DNA from: a bacterium
GTDB taxonomy: Bacteria > Ratteibacteria > UBA8468
Direction: 5' to 3'
DNA: 21,063 nt
Assembly: GCA_030637775.1 (NCBI GenBank)
Contig: DAOWFY010000019.1
Coordinates: forward strand, 1 to 21,063
Notes under the pieces: generated by a model
What the model saw: the letters and a program-made list of their open reading frames with translations, nothing else
What the model was told of the DNA's origin: nothing
Databases searched by the model: none
Made by a program: the position numbers and the translations under genes
Part shown: positions 1 through 7,342 of the stretch, piece by piece
Layout: each line of letters opens with the position of its first letter
Numbering within the stretch: the first letter of the stretch is position 1

Positions 1-39
1 GGGTAAGTTCCAATTCCAATAGTCTATCTTTTCAGCCAT
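1..39 (-). CDS. Possible start of a gene running off the left edge
   Basis: On the minus strand an ATG at 39-37 opens a frame that stays open for all 13 codons to the window edge (MAEKIDYWNWNLP). It lies downstream of the RND gene in the same direction. The upstream sequence offers only a weak purine-rich stretch (GATAGAG directly before ATG) as a ribosome site. Thirteen residues are too few to name a family, so this is a guess from position and an open frame. Confidence 0.3.
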   Translation of the reverse strand, partial: MAEKIDYWNWNLP

Positions 40-77
40 CTCTATCTTTTTAAATTTTCAAAGAGCAAAACTACTCT

Positions 78-101
78 ATTGGGAATGTACATACTCCCAA
101 T
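78..101. other. Imperfect hairpin between RND gene and left-edge gene
   Basis: ATTGGGA (78-84) and TCCCAAT (95-101) are exact inverted copies around a 10-nt centre that itself contains the palindrome ATGTACAT (85-92). It lies between the RND stop and the putative left-edge start. There is no T-run directly after the stem on the minus strand, so it is not a convincing terminator; it could be an operator or an mRNA hairpin. Confidence 0.3.
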
Positions 102-162
102 TATCTTTCATAATTCTTTCATTTTATTTTTGACAGTACCTACCTTTTTTCTTTGTTCTTCA

Positions 163-2490
163 TCACCTTTTAAAAATAAATTTTGGTTTTATCACCGCAA
201 TAAGGCAAGGGAGCAAAACCAATGCGCCCACCATATTAAGAAGCAGCAGGGAACCCAAGAGAATACCCAACCTTGCCTGCAGCCTGATGGCGGAAAAGGC
301 CCAACAGAAGACCCCTAAAGCCATAATGGTTCCGGTAAAGAATACCGCCTTTCCCGAGGTAATGAGAGATACACGGAGAGCATCCGAGAAAGAACTTGAC
401 CGCTCCTTTAATTCCTGCGAGAGCCGGCTTACCACATAGATGCCATAATCAACGCCTAACCCAATTCCCAAGGCGGCTACGGGTAAAGTCTCCACCGTAA
501 GACCGATCCCTAAAAAACCCAACATTCCAAAGGTTAATAACAGGCTAAATGCTAAAGGCAAGAGAAGCAAAAGTCCGCCGATGATCGAAGAATAGGCAAG
601 ACTAATGCAGAGAAAGACCAGGAATGATACCTGAAGGATACTGTAAGGTAAGGTTTTGGCAATAATCTCGTTTACCGCTCCCAAAATCCCCACGTCTCCT
701 CCCGCATAGCGAAACTCTACATTTTCCGTTTGATGATATTCCCTAATCCACTCTTTAGTAGCGTTAATGATTTTCCTTATTGTGCTGGCCCGATGGTCCT
801 TCAGATCCACTTTGATATTGGCATATTGAAAGTTGGGACTTACTACGGGATCAAAGTCGCCGGGAAAGCCGGAAACAGAGTAGAGAAAAAGGTATTCGGC
901 GATAGTCTTATCATTCTCGGGAATTACCAGATACTCCGGGTCTCCACCCCACATCGTAAAATTAAGACCTTTAATATAATCCACCAAAGAAAAGCTATGT
1001 CCTACTTCCTTTACCTTTTCCTTTAAATATCTCTGTAAGGAATCCATCTCCATCAGAACCTTACTATTTACCAAAGAGTCCTCTTTTTTCCCCTCCACAA
1101 AGACATAGTAAGGATTAGAGCCGGAGAAGTTGGCATTGATTATCCTTTCGGCAACATTATAGGGGCTATCCGGATAGAGAGTCGCTGAGCCCGGTTCATT
1201 ATCCCCGACCACAATTTTGGAGCTACCGATTATCCCAAAAAGAGCCAGGAGCAAGAAAAGTCCGATTACCACCCTTCTTGCCGATCTCCTGCTAGCAAGT
1301 CCTGCTATTTTTCCTAAAACTTTATTGATGATATTAGGTTTTTCTTCCCTCCTTACCTCTATTCTTTTAGGAGGGGGAAGGAGGGAGAGACAGGCAGGGA
1401 TAAAGGTTACGGTAGTAAAGAAGATACTTAGCACCCCTGTTCCCGCCGCAATGGCCATACTCTTAATGGTAATCAATGGGACTACCAATAAAGAGAGAAA
1501 ACCAAGACCATCGGTAATCAGGGAGATAGTTGCGGGTATAAACAGGGATTGGAGAGTCTGCCGGGCAGCTCTCCTCCTCTCCGGTAAAATCTTTACCTCC
1601 TCGTAATAGCGTTTAATAAACTGGACGGAATGGCTCGTCCCAAGGGCTAAAATCAAAAAGGGCACCAAAATGGTAGCCGGGTCAAGCCTATAACCGGAAA
1701 GCGCCAGAACTCCCAGTCCCCAGACCGTAGCCATTAAGGCAGAAAGCAGAGGCAGGATAACTCCTCTCTTTGACCTGAAGGCAAGGAAAAGAAGCAAAGG
1801 AATTATCATCAATGTTATGAGAAATATCTTAAGCATCTTGGGAAGGTAGAAATTGAGCCATCCCTCTAAAACCGGCCTTCCGGTGATATAAATTTCGTTA
1901 TTCTCATCTCTCTCTGAGCGCACAATCTGAGAAAGTTCCCTGAAGATTCTTTCCGAGGATAGTTCGGATTCAAAGTCAGCCTGAATCAGGGTGCTCTTGA
2001 AATCCTTTGATACGACAGGACCATAGAGCATAGGATTTTTCAATATTGCTCTTCTCAACCTTTCCATGCCTTGCCACGTTTCTGGCACCTCCGACATTAA
2101 CCTTTCTACCTTGAAACCATCGGCAGTTGCCTCCACTCTCTTAATCTTTCTCGCCGAGAGTGATACTATTCTTCCGGCATTTATTCCGTCTAAAAGATAA
2201 AGATTGTCGGTAATCCGATGTACCTTATTCAGCGTGGACCGGTTAAATATATCTCCTTTTTTCACCACGAGCGCGATTGAGACCTGATTTAGTCCCCCAA
2301 AGATATAATTTAATTGTTTTTGCACCAGGATGTAGGGATGTTTCTGAGGAGCAAAATCACCAAGATTGGTCTGGATTTTCAGGTCTCTTTGAACGTAGAG
2401 AAAAAAGAGGGTAAGAGAAAAAGAAATAAGAATAAATAATATCCGGAAGCGAATGACAAATTCGGCGAATTTTCGGGAAATATTTTTTAT
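163..2490 (-). CDS. RND/MMPL-family exporter, apparent AUA or AUU start
   Basis: Predicted inner-membrane exporter of the RND superfamily (COG1033/MMPL-like), 775 residues if read from the ATA at 2490-2488. Helix 1 is at about residues 17-33, followed by the typical TNLGDFAP..HPYI segment and a periplasmic domain. A first membrane bundle (about 220-370) contains ALGTSHSV and a second contains GVDYGIYVVSRL (about 679-690), the usual duplicated RND layout. The first canonical start is a GTG at 2325-2323, but using it would delete helix 1 and half of the HPYI motif, so the true start must be upstream. In frame there is a stop codon, then GGAGG, then ATA, AAA, AAT, ATT and no ATG, GTG or TTG. The ATA overlaps the TAA stop of the ligase gene, suggesting translational coupling. 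The substrate is unknown; the linked acyl ligase and thioesterase suggest a lipid or acylated compound. Confidence 0.88.
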   Translation of the reverse strand: MKNISRKFAEFVIRFRILFILISFSLTLFFLYVQRDLKIQTNLGDFAPQKHPYILVQKQLNYIFGGLNQVSIALVVKKGDIFNRSTLNKVHRITDNLYLLDGINAGRIVSLSARKIKRVEATADGFKVERLMSEVPETWQGMERLRRAILKNPMLYGPVVSKDFKSTLIQADFESELSSERIFRELSQIVRSERDENNEIYITGRPVLEGWLNFYLPKMLKIFLITLMIIPLLLFLAFRSKRGVILPLLSALMATVWGLGVLALSGYRLDPATILVPFLILALGTSHSVQFIKRYYEEVKILPERRRAARQTLQSLFIPATISLITDGLGFLSLLVVPLITIKSMAIAAGTGVLSIFFTTVTFIPACLSLLPPPKRIEVRREEKPNIINKVLGKIAGLASRRSARRVVIGLFLLLALFGIIGSSKIVVGDNEPGSATLYPDSPYNVAERIINANFSGSNPYYVFVEGKKEDSLVNSKVLMEMDSLQRYLKEKVKEVGHSFSLVDYIKGLNFTMWGGDPEYLVIPENDKTIAEYLFLYSVSGFPGDFDPVVSPNFQYANIKVDLKDHRASTIRKIINATKEWIREYHQTENVEFRYAGGDVGILGAVNEIIAKTLPYSILQVSFLVFLCISLAYSSIIGGLLLLLPLAFSLLLTFGMLGFLGIGLTVETLPVAALGIGLGVDYGIYVVSRLSQELKERSSSFSDALRVSLITSGKAVFFTGTIMALGVFCWAFSAIRLQARLGILLGSLLLLNMVGALVLLPCLIAVIKPKFIFKR

Positions 2491-3974
2491 TTTAACTCCT
2501 CCTTTCTAATCTTTCCACTGCTTGTGTGAGGTAAGGAACCTCTGAATTCTACTATATGGGGAATTTTGAAGTGAGTAAGCCGCCTACGGCAATAGTCAAT
2601 AATTTCCTGGGGTTCTGCTTTCTCCCCTTCTCTTAAAACCACTACCGCTTTCACCACTTCACCTCTGAGTTTGTCGGGGATACCGACTACTGCCACCTCC
2701 TTTACCTTAGGGTGGCACTGAATAACGCCCTCCACCTCAACTGCATAGACATTTAAACCGCCAACAATGATTACCTCTTTTGTTCTGCCCATAATGTAAA
2801 GATAATCCTCCTCATCAACCTTTCCTAAATCTCCGGTATAAAACCAGCCATCCTTAATCACTTCTGAGGTCAATTGTGGTTCCTTGTAATAACCATCCAT
2901 TACCACCCAACCTTTAAAAACAACCTCCCCTACCTCTCCTGTTGGCACCTCCTTGTTACTTTTATCAAAGATTTTCATCTCTATCCACGGAGGAGTTTTT
3001 CCCACACTCCCTAACTTTATTTTATCTAAAGGATGCATGGTATTGGGAGGAGCGGTCTCAGTGAGACCATAGCCGGAGAAAAGTTTCGCCTGAGGACAGG
3101 AATGAGCAAATTTTACCAGAAGACCCGGACTGCTTGGGGCGCCAAAAACCGCTACTGCGCGTAGACTCTTCAGATTATAGGTCTCAAACTCCTTCATCTG
3201 CAGAGTTGCGGTAAACATTGAGGGAACAATGTGAAACCAGGTTACCTGATATTTCTCGATATTTTTTAGGAATTCCAAAGGAGAAAAAACTCTCATCAAA
3301 ACTAATGTCCCTCCATAAAAGATGCAGACCTGCAGATAAACCAAACCCGCACAATGAGAGAAAGGAATTGGACAAATTTCAACATCCTTCTCAGTGAATT
3401 TAGGAAAATAGGCAAAAATCTTTGGAGCAGCATCCAAATGCCGATAGTTCCAGACTACTCCTTTCGGAGTACCGGTTGTTCCAGAAGTATAAAAGATAGT
3501 AGAGGTTTCCTTTTCATCAATCTCTATCGGAGAGAGTTCATCAGACTCCTCTTTCATAATCTCTTCAAAGGATAGAAAATCACCCTCTTGAACAGTAATA
3601 ATATTTTTTAGCGAGGAAACCTTCTCCAGGATATTATCTAAAGAAAATTCTTTAGGAATCCGGCTGATGAGCAAAGAGGTCTTGCTATGATTCAAAAGAG
3701 GAATGAGTTCCGTTTCCTTTAAGCGAGCATCTAAGGGAACTACCACTGCGCCAATCTTATAAACTGCAAGATAACCAATAGCACACTCCAGAGAATTAGG
3801 CAGCCAGATACCTACCTTATCCCCTCTCTTAATTCCAGACCTGATGAGAGCATTGGCTAACCTATTAGTCTTCTCCTGCAGTTCTTTAAAGGCTATGGTC
3901 TGACCTTCAAAGATTATTGCTGCTTTCTCTCCATATTTCTCTGCCGTTTTCTTCAATACCTTACCTACATTCAT
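2487..3974 (-). CDS. AMP-forming acyl-CoA/acyl-ACP ligase (FadD-like)
   Basis: Adenylate-forming enzyme that activates a carboxylic (probably fatty) acid to an acyl-AMP and then a thioester in the cytoplasm. All core motifs are present in order: P-loop YTSGTTGTPKGV (162-173), GYGLTE (301-306), YTGDLG (379-384), the hinge region GRTKEVII (396-403), and the C-terminal catalytic lysine in SSGKIRKEE (K488). The length of 495 residues is normal for the family. The common GG.NVYP.EVE motif reads GGLNVYAVEVE, a mild deviation. An AGGAG-type ribosome site precedes the ATG at 3974. It has its own promoter with a palindromic operator-like site, and its stop overlaps the apparent start of the RND gene, so the two probably form one transcript. 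The acyl substrate cannot be told from sequence. Confidence 0.93.
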   Translation of the reverse strand: MNVGKVLKKTAEKYGEKAAIIFEGQTIAFKELQEKTNRLANALIRSGIKRGDKVGIWLPNSLECAIGYLAVYKIGAVVVPLDARLKETELIPLLNHSKTSLLISRIPKEFSLDNILEKVSSLKNIITVQEGDFLSFEEIMKEESDELSPIEIDEKETSTIFYTSGTTGTPKGVVWNYRHLDAAPKIFAYFPKFTEKDVEICPIPFSHCAGLVYLQVCIFYGGTLVLMRVFSPLEFLKNIEKYQVTWFHIVPSMFTATLQMKEFETYNLKSLRAVAVFGAPSSPGLLVKFAHSCPQAKLFSGYGLTETAPPNTMHPLDKIKLGSVGKTPPWIEMKIFDKSNKEVPTGEVGEVVFKGWVVMDGYYKEPQLTSEVIKDGWFYTGDLGKVDEEDYLYIMGRTKEVIIVGGLNVYAVEVEGVIQCHPKVKEVAVVGIPDKLRGEVVKAVVVLREGEKAEPQEIIDYCRRRLTHFKIPHIVEFRGSLPHTSSGKIRKEELK

Positions 3975-4024
3975 TTTTCTTTATCTCCTTTTTTCTTTGT
4001 CTCCTTTCTTTTAGTAAAATTTAA

Positions 4025-4042
4025 ATAGTTAAATTTAACTAT
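4025..4042. promoter_or_regulatory. Perfect 18-bp palindrome, probable operator
   Basis: ATAGTTAAATTTAACTAT is perfectly self-complementary. It overlaps the -10 box of the ligase promoter and extends past the predicted transcription start, a position where a bound protein would block transcription. The PadR-family gene at 4574-5107 is the obvious candidate binder (inference). The sequence differs from the ATGT-N8-ACAT sites known for some PadR proteins. Confidence 0.6.
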
Positions 4043-4066
4043 AACATACAAAAAAATAAAAGTCAA
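4038..4066 (-). promoter_or_regulatory. Sigma70-type promoter of the ligase-RND unit
   Basis: On the minus strand TTGACT (4066-4061) is followed by exactly 17 bp and TATAGT (4043-4038), each one base off the sigma70 consensus. The predicted start is near 4031, giving a leader of about 57 nt before the ligase ATG. The -35 box overlaps the edge of the terminator hairpin of the preceding gene. Confidence 0.65.
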
Positions 4067-4086
4067 ATGACCCCAAAGGGTCATTT
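4065..4086 (-). terminator. Intrinsic terminator after the thioesterase gene
   Basis: A perfect 9-bp stem (AAATGACCC / GGGTCATTT) with a 4-nt loop is followed on the minus strand by GAC and a T-rich tract (TTTTATTTTTTT). The thioesterase stop codon TGA lies inside the stem. The plus strand also has six T after the stem, so it could work in both directions, though no plus-strand gene ends here. Confidence 0.7.
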
Positions 4087-4518
4087 TTTAAAATCTTTGA
4101 GTTCTGTGTTAAGAATGATGAATTTGCCTTCGGCTCTGGCGACAAGCGTGCCATCTTCAAACTTAACCGAAGCCTGGGCTTGAACTAATTTAGAATGTTT
4201 TCCAGTGGCTATTGCCTCCAGAATTATTTTTTTACCGGTGGGAACCGGTTTAAAAAAACGAATCGTTAAAGAAACGGTTGGGGTATCCTGCCCCGGGCTA
4301 ATTACCGTGTGGGCAAGATGAACCATTACCTCATCGAGTAAAGCCGAGACAATTCCCCCGTGAAGTATCCCTTTAGGCCCCTCATGCTCCCTTTTGGGTA
4401 CAAATTCTCCGATTATCTTATCCTTATCTCTTTCAACAACAGCATGTAAACCAAGCGGATTGTTCTTTCCACAGACAAAACAATAATCAATATGTTTTAT
4501 TGGCATATTTTTTCTCAA
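4081..4518 (-). CDS. PaaI-like hotdog-fold thioesterase
   Basis: Small hotdog-domain protein expected to hydrolyse acyl-CoA or acyl-ACP thioesters. The N-terminal CFVCGKNNPLGLH (13-25) and the GILHGGIVSALLDEVM helix (50-65, with HGG at 53-55 and D62) are typical of the PaaI/4HBT group. The length of 145 residues is normal. The start is uncertain: TTG at 4518 has a GGAGG only 3 to 4 nt away, while ATG at 4506 has it about 15 nt away; neither spacing is ideal. It lies 55 nt downstream of padR and is closed by a terminator before the ligase gene. Together with the ligase it could set a balance of acyl activation and release (inference). Confidence 0.88.
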   Translation of the reverse strand: MRKNMPIKHIDYCFVCGKNNPLGLHAVVERDKDKIIGEFVPKREHEGPKGILHGGIVSALLDEVMVHLAHTVISPGQDTPTVSLTIRFFKPVPTGKKIILEAIATGKHSKLVQAQASVKFEDGTLVARAEGKFIILNTELKDFKK

Positions 4519-4534
4519 CCCCCTCCTCTATTTT

Positions 4535-4555
4535 CCCCTCCCTCGAGGGGAGGGG
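4535..4555. repeat. GC-rich palindromic intergenic repeat (REP-like)
   Basis: CCCCTCCC (4535-4542) pairs exactly with GGGAGGGG (4548-4555) around the loop TCGAG, and further C/T-rich and G/A-rich runs flank it on both sides. No T-run follows on either strand, so it is not a normal terminator. It looks like one unit of the CCCTC/GAGGG palindromic repeats that many environmental bacteria scatter between genes; it sits in the leader of the thioesterase gene. Confidence 0.5.
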
Positions 4556-4573
4556 TGAGAGGGAGGGTGATAA

Positions 4574-5107
4574 TTATAAAGTTTTTTTGTTAATCGTAGC
4601 AATCAATTTTGAAGTAAATCTAATCTCGGCATTAACAGTATTCAAACTATGTTCAGCGATGGCGAGAAGGTGGTAGGAAGAATTTTTTTTCTCTAATGAT
4701 TCTTTGAGATTCTTCGTCCAAATTCTTATCTTCCTTAGATTAGCTAATCTATTCTCCAGTCTTCTTGTAGCAATTGTCGGTTTTACGGAGGGCAAGAAAT
4801 AGAGGGAAAGGTCAAGATTAAGGTAAGGTCGCTGGATGATCAGAAAGTTTTTGTTAAGCAACTTATCAAATTCCTCCTTCCCCTTCTCCGTCAGAGAATA
4901 GACATATCTTTCCGGTCTTCTTCCAATTTTAGTTCTCTTTCTGGTGATGAAATTCTTTCTTTCTAAATTTTTAAGGGGATAATAAATGGAGGTGGTAATC
5001 ACCGGGGTATAGAGAGACATCACTTCGGCGATATTCTTCTTAATCTCATAGCCATGCTTGGAACTATCCTTTAAAAGCCCCAAAATAATTAAGTCCTGTC
5101 TTATCAT
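4574..5107 (-). CDS. PadR-family transcriptional regulator
   Basis: DNA-binding protein of 177 residues with the PadR winged helix at about 1-85 (DLIILGLL, KHGYEI, TSIYYPLKNLERKNFI, RPERYVYSLTEKGKEEF) and a helical C-terminal dimerisation domain. PadR proteins usually repress and respond to small molecules. It leads the thioesterase gene and probably also controls the ligase-RND promoter downstream. The ATG at 5107-5105 fits the family start, but no Shine-Dalgarno sequence precedes it; a 63-bp inverted repeat ends 7 bp away and appears to supply the promoter (TTGACA at 5159-5154, 17 bp, TCAAAT at 5136-5131). Confidence 0.92.
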   Translation of the reverse strand: MIRQDLIILGLLKDSSKHGYEIKKNIAEVMSLYTPVITTSIYYPLKNLERKNFITRKRTKIGRRPERYVYSLTEKGKEEFDKLLNKNFLIIQRPYLNLDLSLYFLPSVKPTIATRRLENRLANLRKIRIWTKNLKESLEKKNSSYHLLAIAEHSLNTVNAEIRFTSKLIATINKKTL

Positions 5108-5114
5108 CAGTAGG

Positions 5115-5177
5115 GGGGTCAGGTCTCAACATTTGACAACTCATCATACATTTTGTCAAATGTTGAGACCTGACCCC
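5115..5177. mobile_element. REPIN/MITE-like perfect inverted repeat, 25-bp arms
   Basis: Arms 5115-5139 and 5153-5177 are exact reverse complements (25 of 25), separated by 13 nt. The arm begins GGGGTCAGGTCTCAACA, a sequence type that from general knowledge occurs at the ends of IS200-like or RAYT-associated elements in many environmental genomes; no transposase is nearby. Each arm contains TTGACA, and by symmetry both strands read TTGACA, 17 bp, TCAAAT, a possible outward promoter in each direction. It fills almost the whole gap between the pit stop codon and the padR start. Confidence 0.7.
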
Positions 5178-5183
5178 TTTCTA

Positions 5184-6110
5184 TCATTTAAACAGAAAAC
5201 CGAGAGTATAGGCTAACCCAAGACTGAGAAGCAGAGTAAGAATCCAACTAATAAAGATAAGGAAAAGAGTAATTTTATTGACGGTTCTTGCTCCCCGGGC
5301 TAAACCCACACCCGCTACCGCCCCAACCATTGCCTGAGAAGAGGATACCGGAACACCCAACTGCGTAAAGAGGTGAAGGGTAACTGCTGTTGATAAAAGA
5401 GCAATCAGTCCGGAAAAGGGGTCCAGGGGAGCAATCTTCTTTCCTACAGTAAAGATGACATTTTTACTATAGGTAAGAACACCTAAGGAGATACTCGTTC
5501 CTCCAATAAATGTTGCTAAAAATGGCGAAAGAAGACCGGCGGCAACAAAGGTTCCGGTGGTATTGGCAACATTATTCGCCCCCAAGTTATAGGCCGCATA
5601 ACAACTGATAAGCACGCAGGAGACTTTTGCCACAGAATTAAAAAGCCCGAGATTCTCTATTTTCCTTTGATAGAAATAACGCAAGAAAATAAAAAGAAGA
5701 TAGGAGATAAAGACCGCTCCCAAGGGAGTGAGTAGCCAACAGATAATGATTTCGGTTAATTTATGAAGGTCAATGCTCATCCGGTTTAAGAGTCCGATGC
5801 CAACGATGGAACCGATTATTGCCTGGGAGGTAGAAACCGGAAAACCCAACCAGCTCATAAGGTTTACAATAATGCCGGCAGCAAGGGTGGCGATAAAAGC
5901 GCTCTTCAAAGTTAAAACAGTTACTCCGCTTACCGTGGGGAAACATTTTCTTCCTTCCAAAATGGCTCCCAAAAGGATAAAAATGGAGGCAAGAACAACC
6001 GCCCGCCGATAGTTGATAAGACCCGAGGTAACAGGAGGGCCAAAGATATTGGCCGCATCATTACTTCCCAATCCCCAGCCAAGATAAGCTCCGGGAAGAA
6101 CCCTGAACAT
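5184..6110 (-). CDS. pit: PiT-family inorganic phosphate transporter
   Basis: Membrane permease of the PiT (Pho-4) family, importing phosphate, usually as a metal-phosphate or with a cation. The two inverted repeat signatures are clear: GSNDAANIFGP (15-25) paired with GANNVANTTGT (177-187), and PVSTSQAIIGS (91-101) paired with PVSSSQAMVGA (254-264). At 308 residues it is short for the family but spans both repeats and about 8 to 10 hydrophobic helices, so it looks complete. The start ATG lies 3 nt after the DUF47 stop, indicating one operon. The aspartate of the first GxND signature is replaced by asparagine in the second half (GANN), which is seen in some family members. Confidence 0.92.
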   Translation of the reverse strand: MFRVLPGAYLGWGLGSNDAANIFGPPVTSGLINYRRAVVLASIFILLGAILEGRKCFPTVSGVTVLTLKSAFIATLAAGIIVNLMSWLGFPVSTSQAIIGSIVGIGLLNRMSIDLHKLTEIIICWLLTPLGAVFISYLLFIFLRYFYQRKIENLGLFNSVAKVSCVLISCYAAYNLGANNVANTTGTFVAAGLLSPFLATFIGGTSISLGVLTYSKNVIFTVGKKIAPLDPFSGLIALLSTAVTLHLFTQLGVPVSSSQAMVGAVAGVGLARGARTVNKITLFLIFISWILTLLLSLGLAYTLGFLFK

Positions 6111-6113
6111 CTC

Positions 6114-6749
6114 TTAGATTCTCCCCTTGATTGCTAAAACTTCCAGCCTATCGGCCGCATCTTCCGTTCGATCGGAAATATCGCATATCTTGGCTACCAA
6201 TTGCCGAAGCAGTATCTTTCGCGCTAACTCCAGATCGGCGGAAAAGACTCTTCTGGTTAATTCTTCCTCTTTTTGATCAACCTCCGCCTCCTTGACATTT
6301 ACCTTCTGCACCTGCTCTAAAGTGAGGGAGAAGTCCTTAAAGAGATGGATAAAACCTTCCTTTAAAGGTTGAAAACATAGGATAGAATCTTTAACAACTT
6401 CTTTAAAAGACGGTTTTAAATCATCGGGAATATCCGGCGTTTCCAGCATAATGAGGTCACAACAGGATTCTGCTTCATCGGCAATCTTATCAATAGCCTC
6501 AACAAGGTTTAAGAAGCCTTCTCGCATCAAGGGCAAAAATGCCCCTTCAAATAGCCCCTTAGCAATTTCCCGGCGAAGGTTATCCGCCTCCGATTCCGCT
6601 TTGTCAACCTGCAAAGCAAAATCTTTTGCCTCTTCTCTCCTACCATCCAGATAAGCACCAAAGGTCTTTGCCATTTCATTCAAACAGAGCTCGGTCTTTC
6701 CTAAGTGTTCTCTTGCCAAATTAACACTTTCTTCTTCTCGTTTCCTCAT
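6114..6749 (-). CDS. DUF47/PhoU-like Pit accessory protein
   Basis: Cytoplasmic all-helical protein (211 residues) of the DUF47/PhoU-like family that is usually encoded next to pit genes and thought to regulate phosphate uptake. Visible signatures are the acidic repeats AESEADNLRREI (about 50-61), VEAIDKIADEAESCCD and the C-terminal DISDRTEDAADRLEVLAIKGRI, where the D and E residues are the likely metal-binding sets. A GAGGAG ribosome site precedes the ATG. It is 21 nt downstream of a toxin gene and 3 nt upstream of pit. Confidence 0.92.
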   Translation of the reverse strand: MRKREEESVNLAREHLGKTELCLNEMAKTFGAYLDGRREEAKDFALQVDKAESEADNLRREIAKGLFEGAFLPLMREGFLNLVEAIDKIADEAESCCDLIMLETPDIPDDLKPSFKEVVKDSILCFQPLKEGFIHLFKDFSLTLEQVQKVNVKEAEVDQKEEELTRRVFSADLELARKILLRQLVAKICDISDRTEDAADRLEVLAIKGRI

Positions 6750-6770
6750 TTTTTTCTTCTCCTCGTTTTG

Positions 6771-7052
6771 TCACCATTTCTTACGTCTAATATGTCTAAA
6801 GATGTTGTTATGAGTATCTACTTCAACAAGGAATCCCTTATCTGCCTCTTGTCTATACGCTCCCCTGTAATTCTTGGTGATATTGAATTCCCAATAGCTA
6901 TCAGTTCCTTCAATTTTTTTATGTCTTAATGAGGGATGTCTTTCATTCTTGATAAGCATATCAATAGCCCAATAGAGTTTTTCTCTAATCTTAAGAGGAA
7001 GTTTGTGAATTTTTTTCTGAAGCCAAGTTGGGATAACTATTTCTTTAATCAC
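6771..7052 (-). CDS. RelE/ParE-superfamily toxin
   Basis: Small basic protein (93 residues) of the RelE/ParE fold, most like cytotoxic-translational-repressor types: KLPLKIREKLYWAIDMLIKN helix pair, the HPSLRHKKIEG strand, YWEFNITKNYRGAYR and the ending VDTHNNIFRHIRRK. Such toxins cleave mRNA on the ribosome or, in the ParE branch, target gyrase; which applies here cannot be told. It starts with GTG at 7052 within a GTGA overlap with the antitoxin stop codon, so translation is coupled. The next gene downstream is the DUF47-pit operon. Confidence 0.85.
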   Translation of the reverse strand: MIKEIVIPTWLQKKIHKLPLKIREKLYWAIDMLIKNERHPSLRHKKIEGTDSYWEFNITKNYRGAYRQEADKGFLVEVDTHNNIFRHIRRKKW

Positions 7053-7327
7053 TTCTCAACATCCTTCTTTAGTTCTTTCCCGCTTCGGTAAATTTTATAG
7101 TCCCCTTTTTTTATCTCTTCTTCAGACTTTTTTATTGATTCTTGCCATCTTTTACTCCAGAAGTAGGTCTGATCTTTCCTGACAACACGCACAGGATTCA
7201 TTATGATTTCTCCATCCTTCTCTTGAAAACTAACAAGATCTCCCTCTTTCAGACCTGATTTTTCTCTGACCTCTTTAGGGATAACAACCTGATAGTGTCT
7301 GGTTATTTTAGCAACTGTAACTGACAT
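7049..7327 (-). CDS. AbrB/MazE-type antitoxin
   Basis: A 92-residue protein with an N-terminal SpoVT/AbrB swapped-hairpin DNA-binding domain (VAKITRHYQVVIPKEVREK, GLKEGDLVSFQEKDGEII, residues about 4-44) and a charged C-terminal tail likely to wrap the toxin. An earlier in-frame TTG exists at 7333, but ATG 7327 is preferred because an almost ideal AGGAGGTGAT (7342-7333) lies at the right distance. The stop overlaps the toxin start by 4 nt. AbrB antitoxin with a RelE-like toxin is a hybrid pairing seen in some bacteria. Autorepression of the pair is expected. Confidence 0.85.
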   Translation of the reverse strand: MSVTVAKITRHYQVVIPKEVREKSGLKEGDLVSFQEKDGEIIMNPVRVVRKDQTYFWSKRWQESIKKSEEEIKKGDYKIYRSGKELKKDVEK

Positions 7328-7342
7328 TATCAATCACCTCCT

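Noticed and set aside
79-318. 79-codon plus-strand open frame
   Set aside because: It runs antisense into the 3' end of the RND gene and shows no domain.
730-1606. Plus-strand frames of 98 and 129 codons (730-1026, 1217-1606)
   Set aside because: They lie wholly opposite the RND gene, whose protein sequence is clearly the real one.
4535-4555. GC-rich hairpin considered as a terminator
   Set aside because: No T-run follows the stem on either strand and it lies in the leader of the thioesterase gene.
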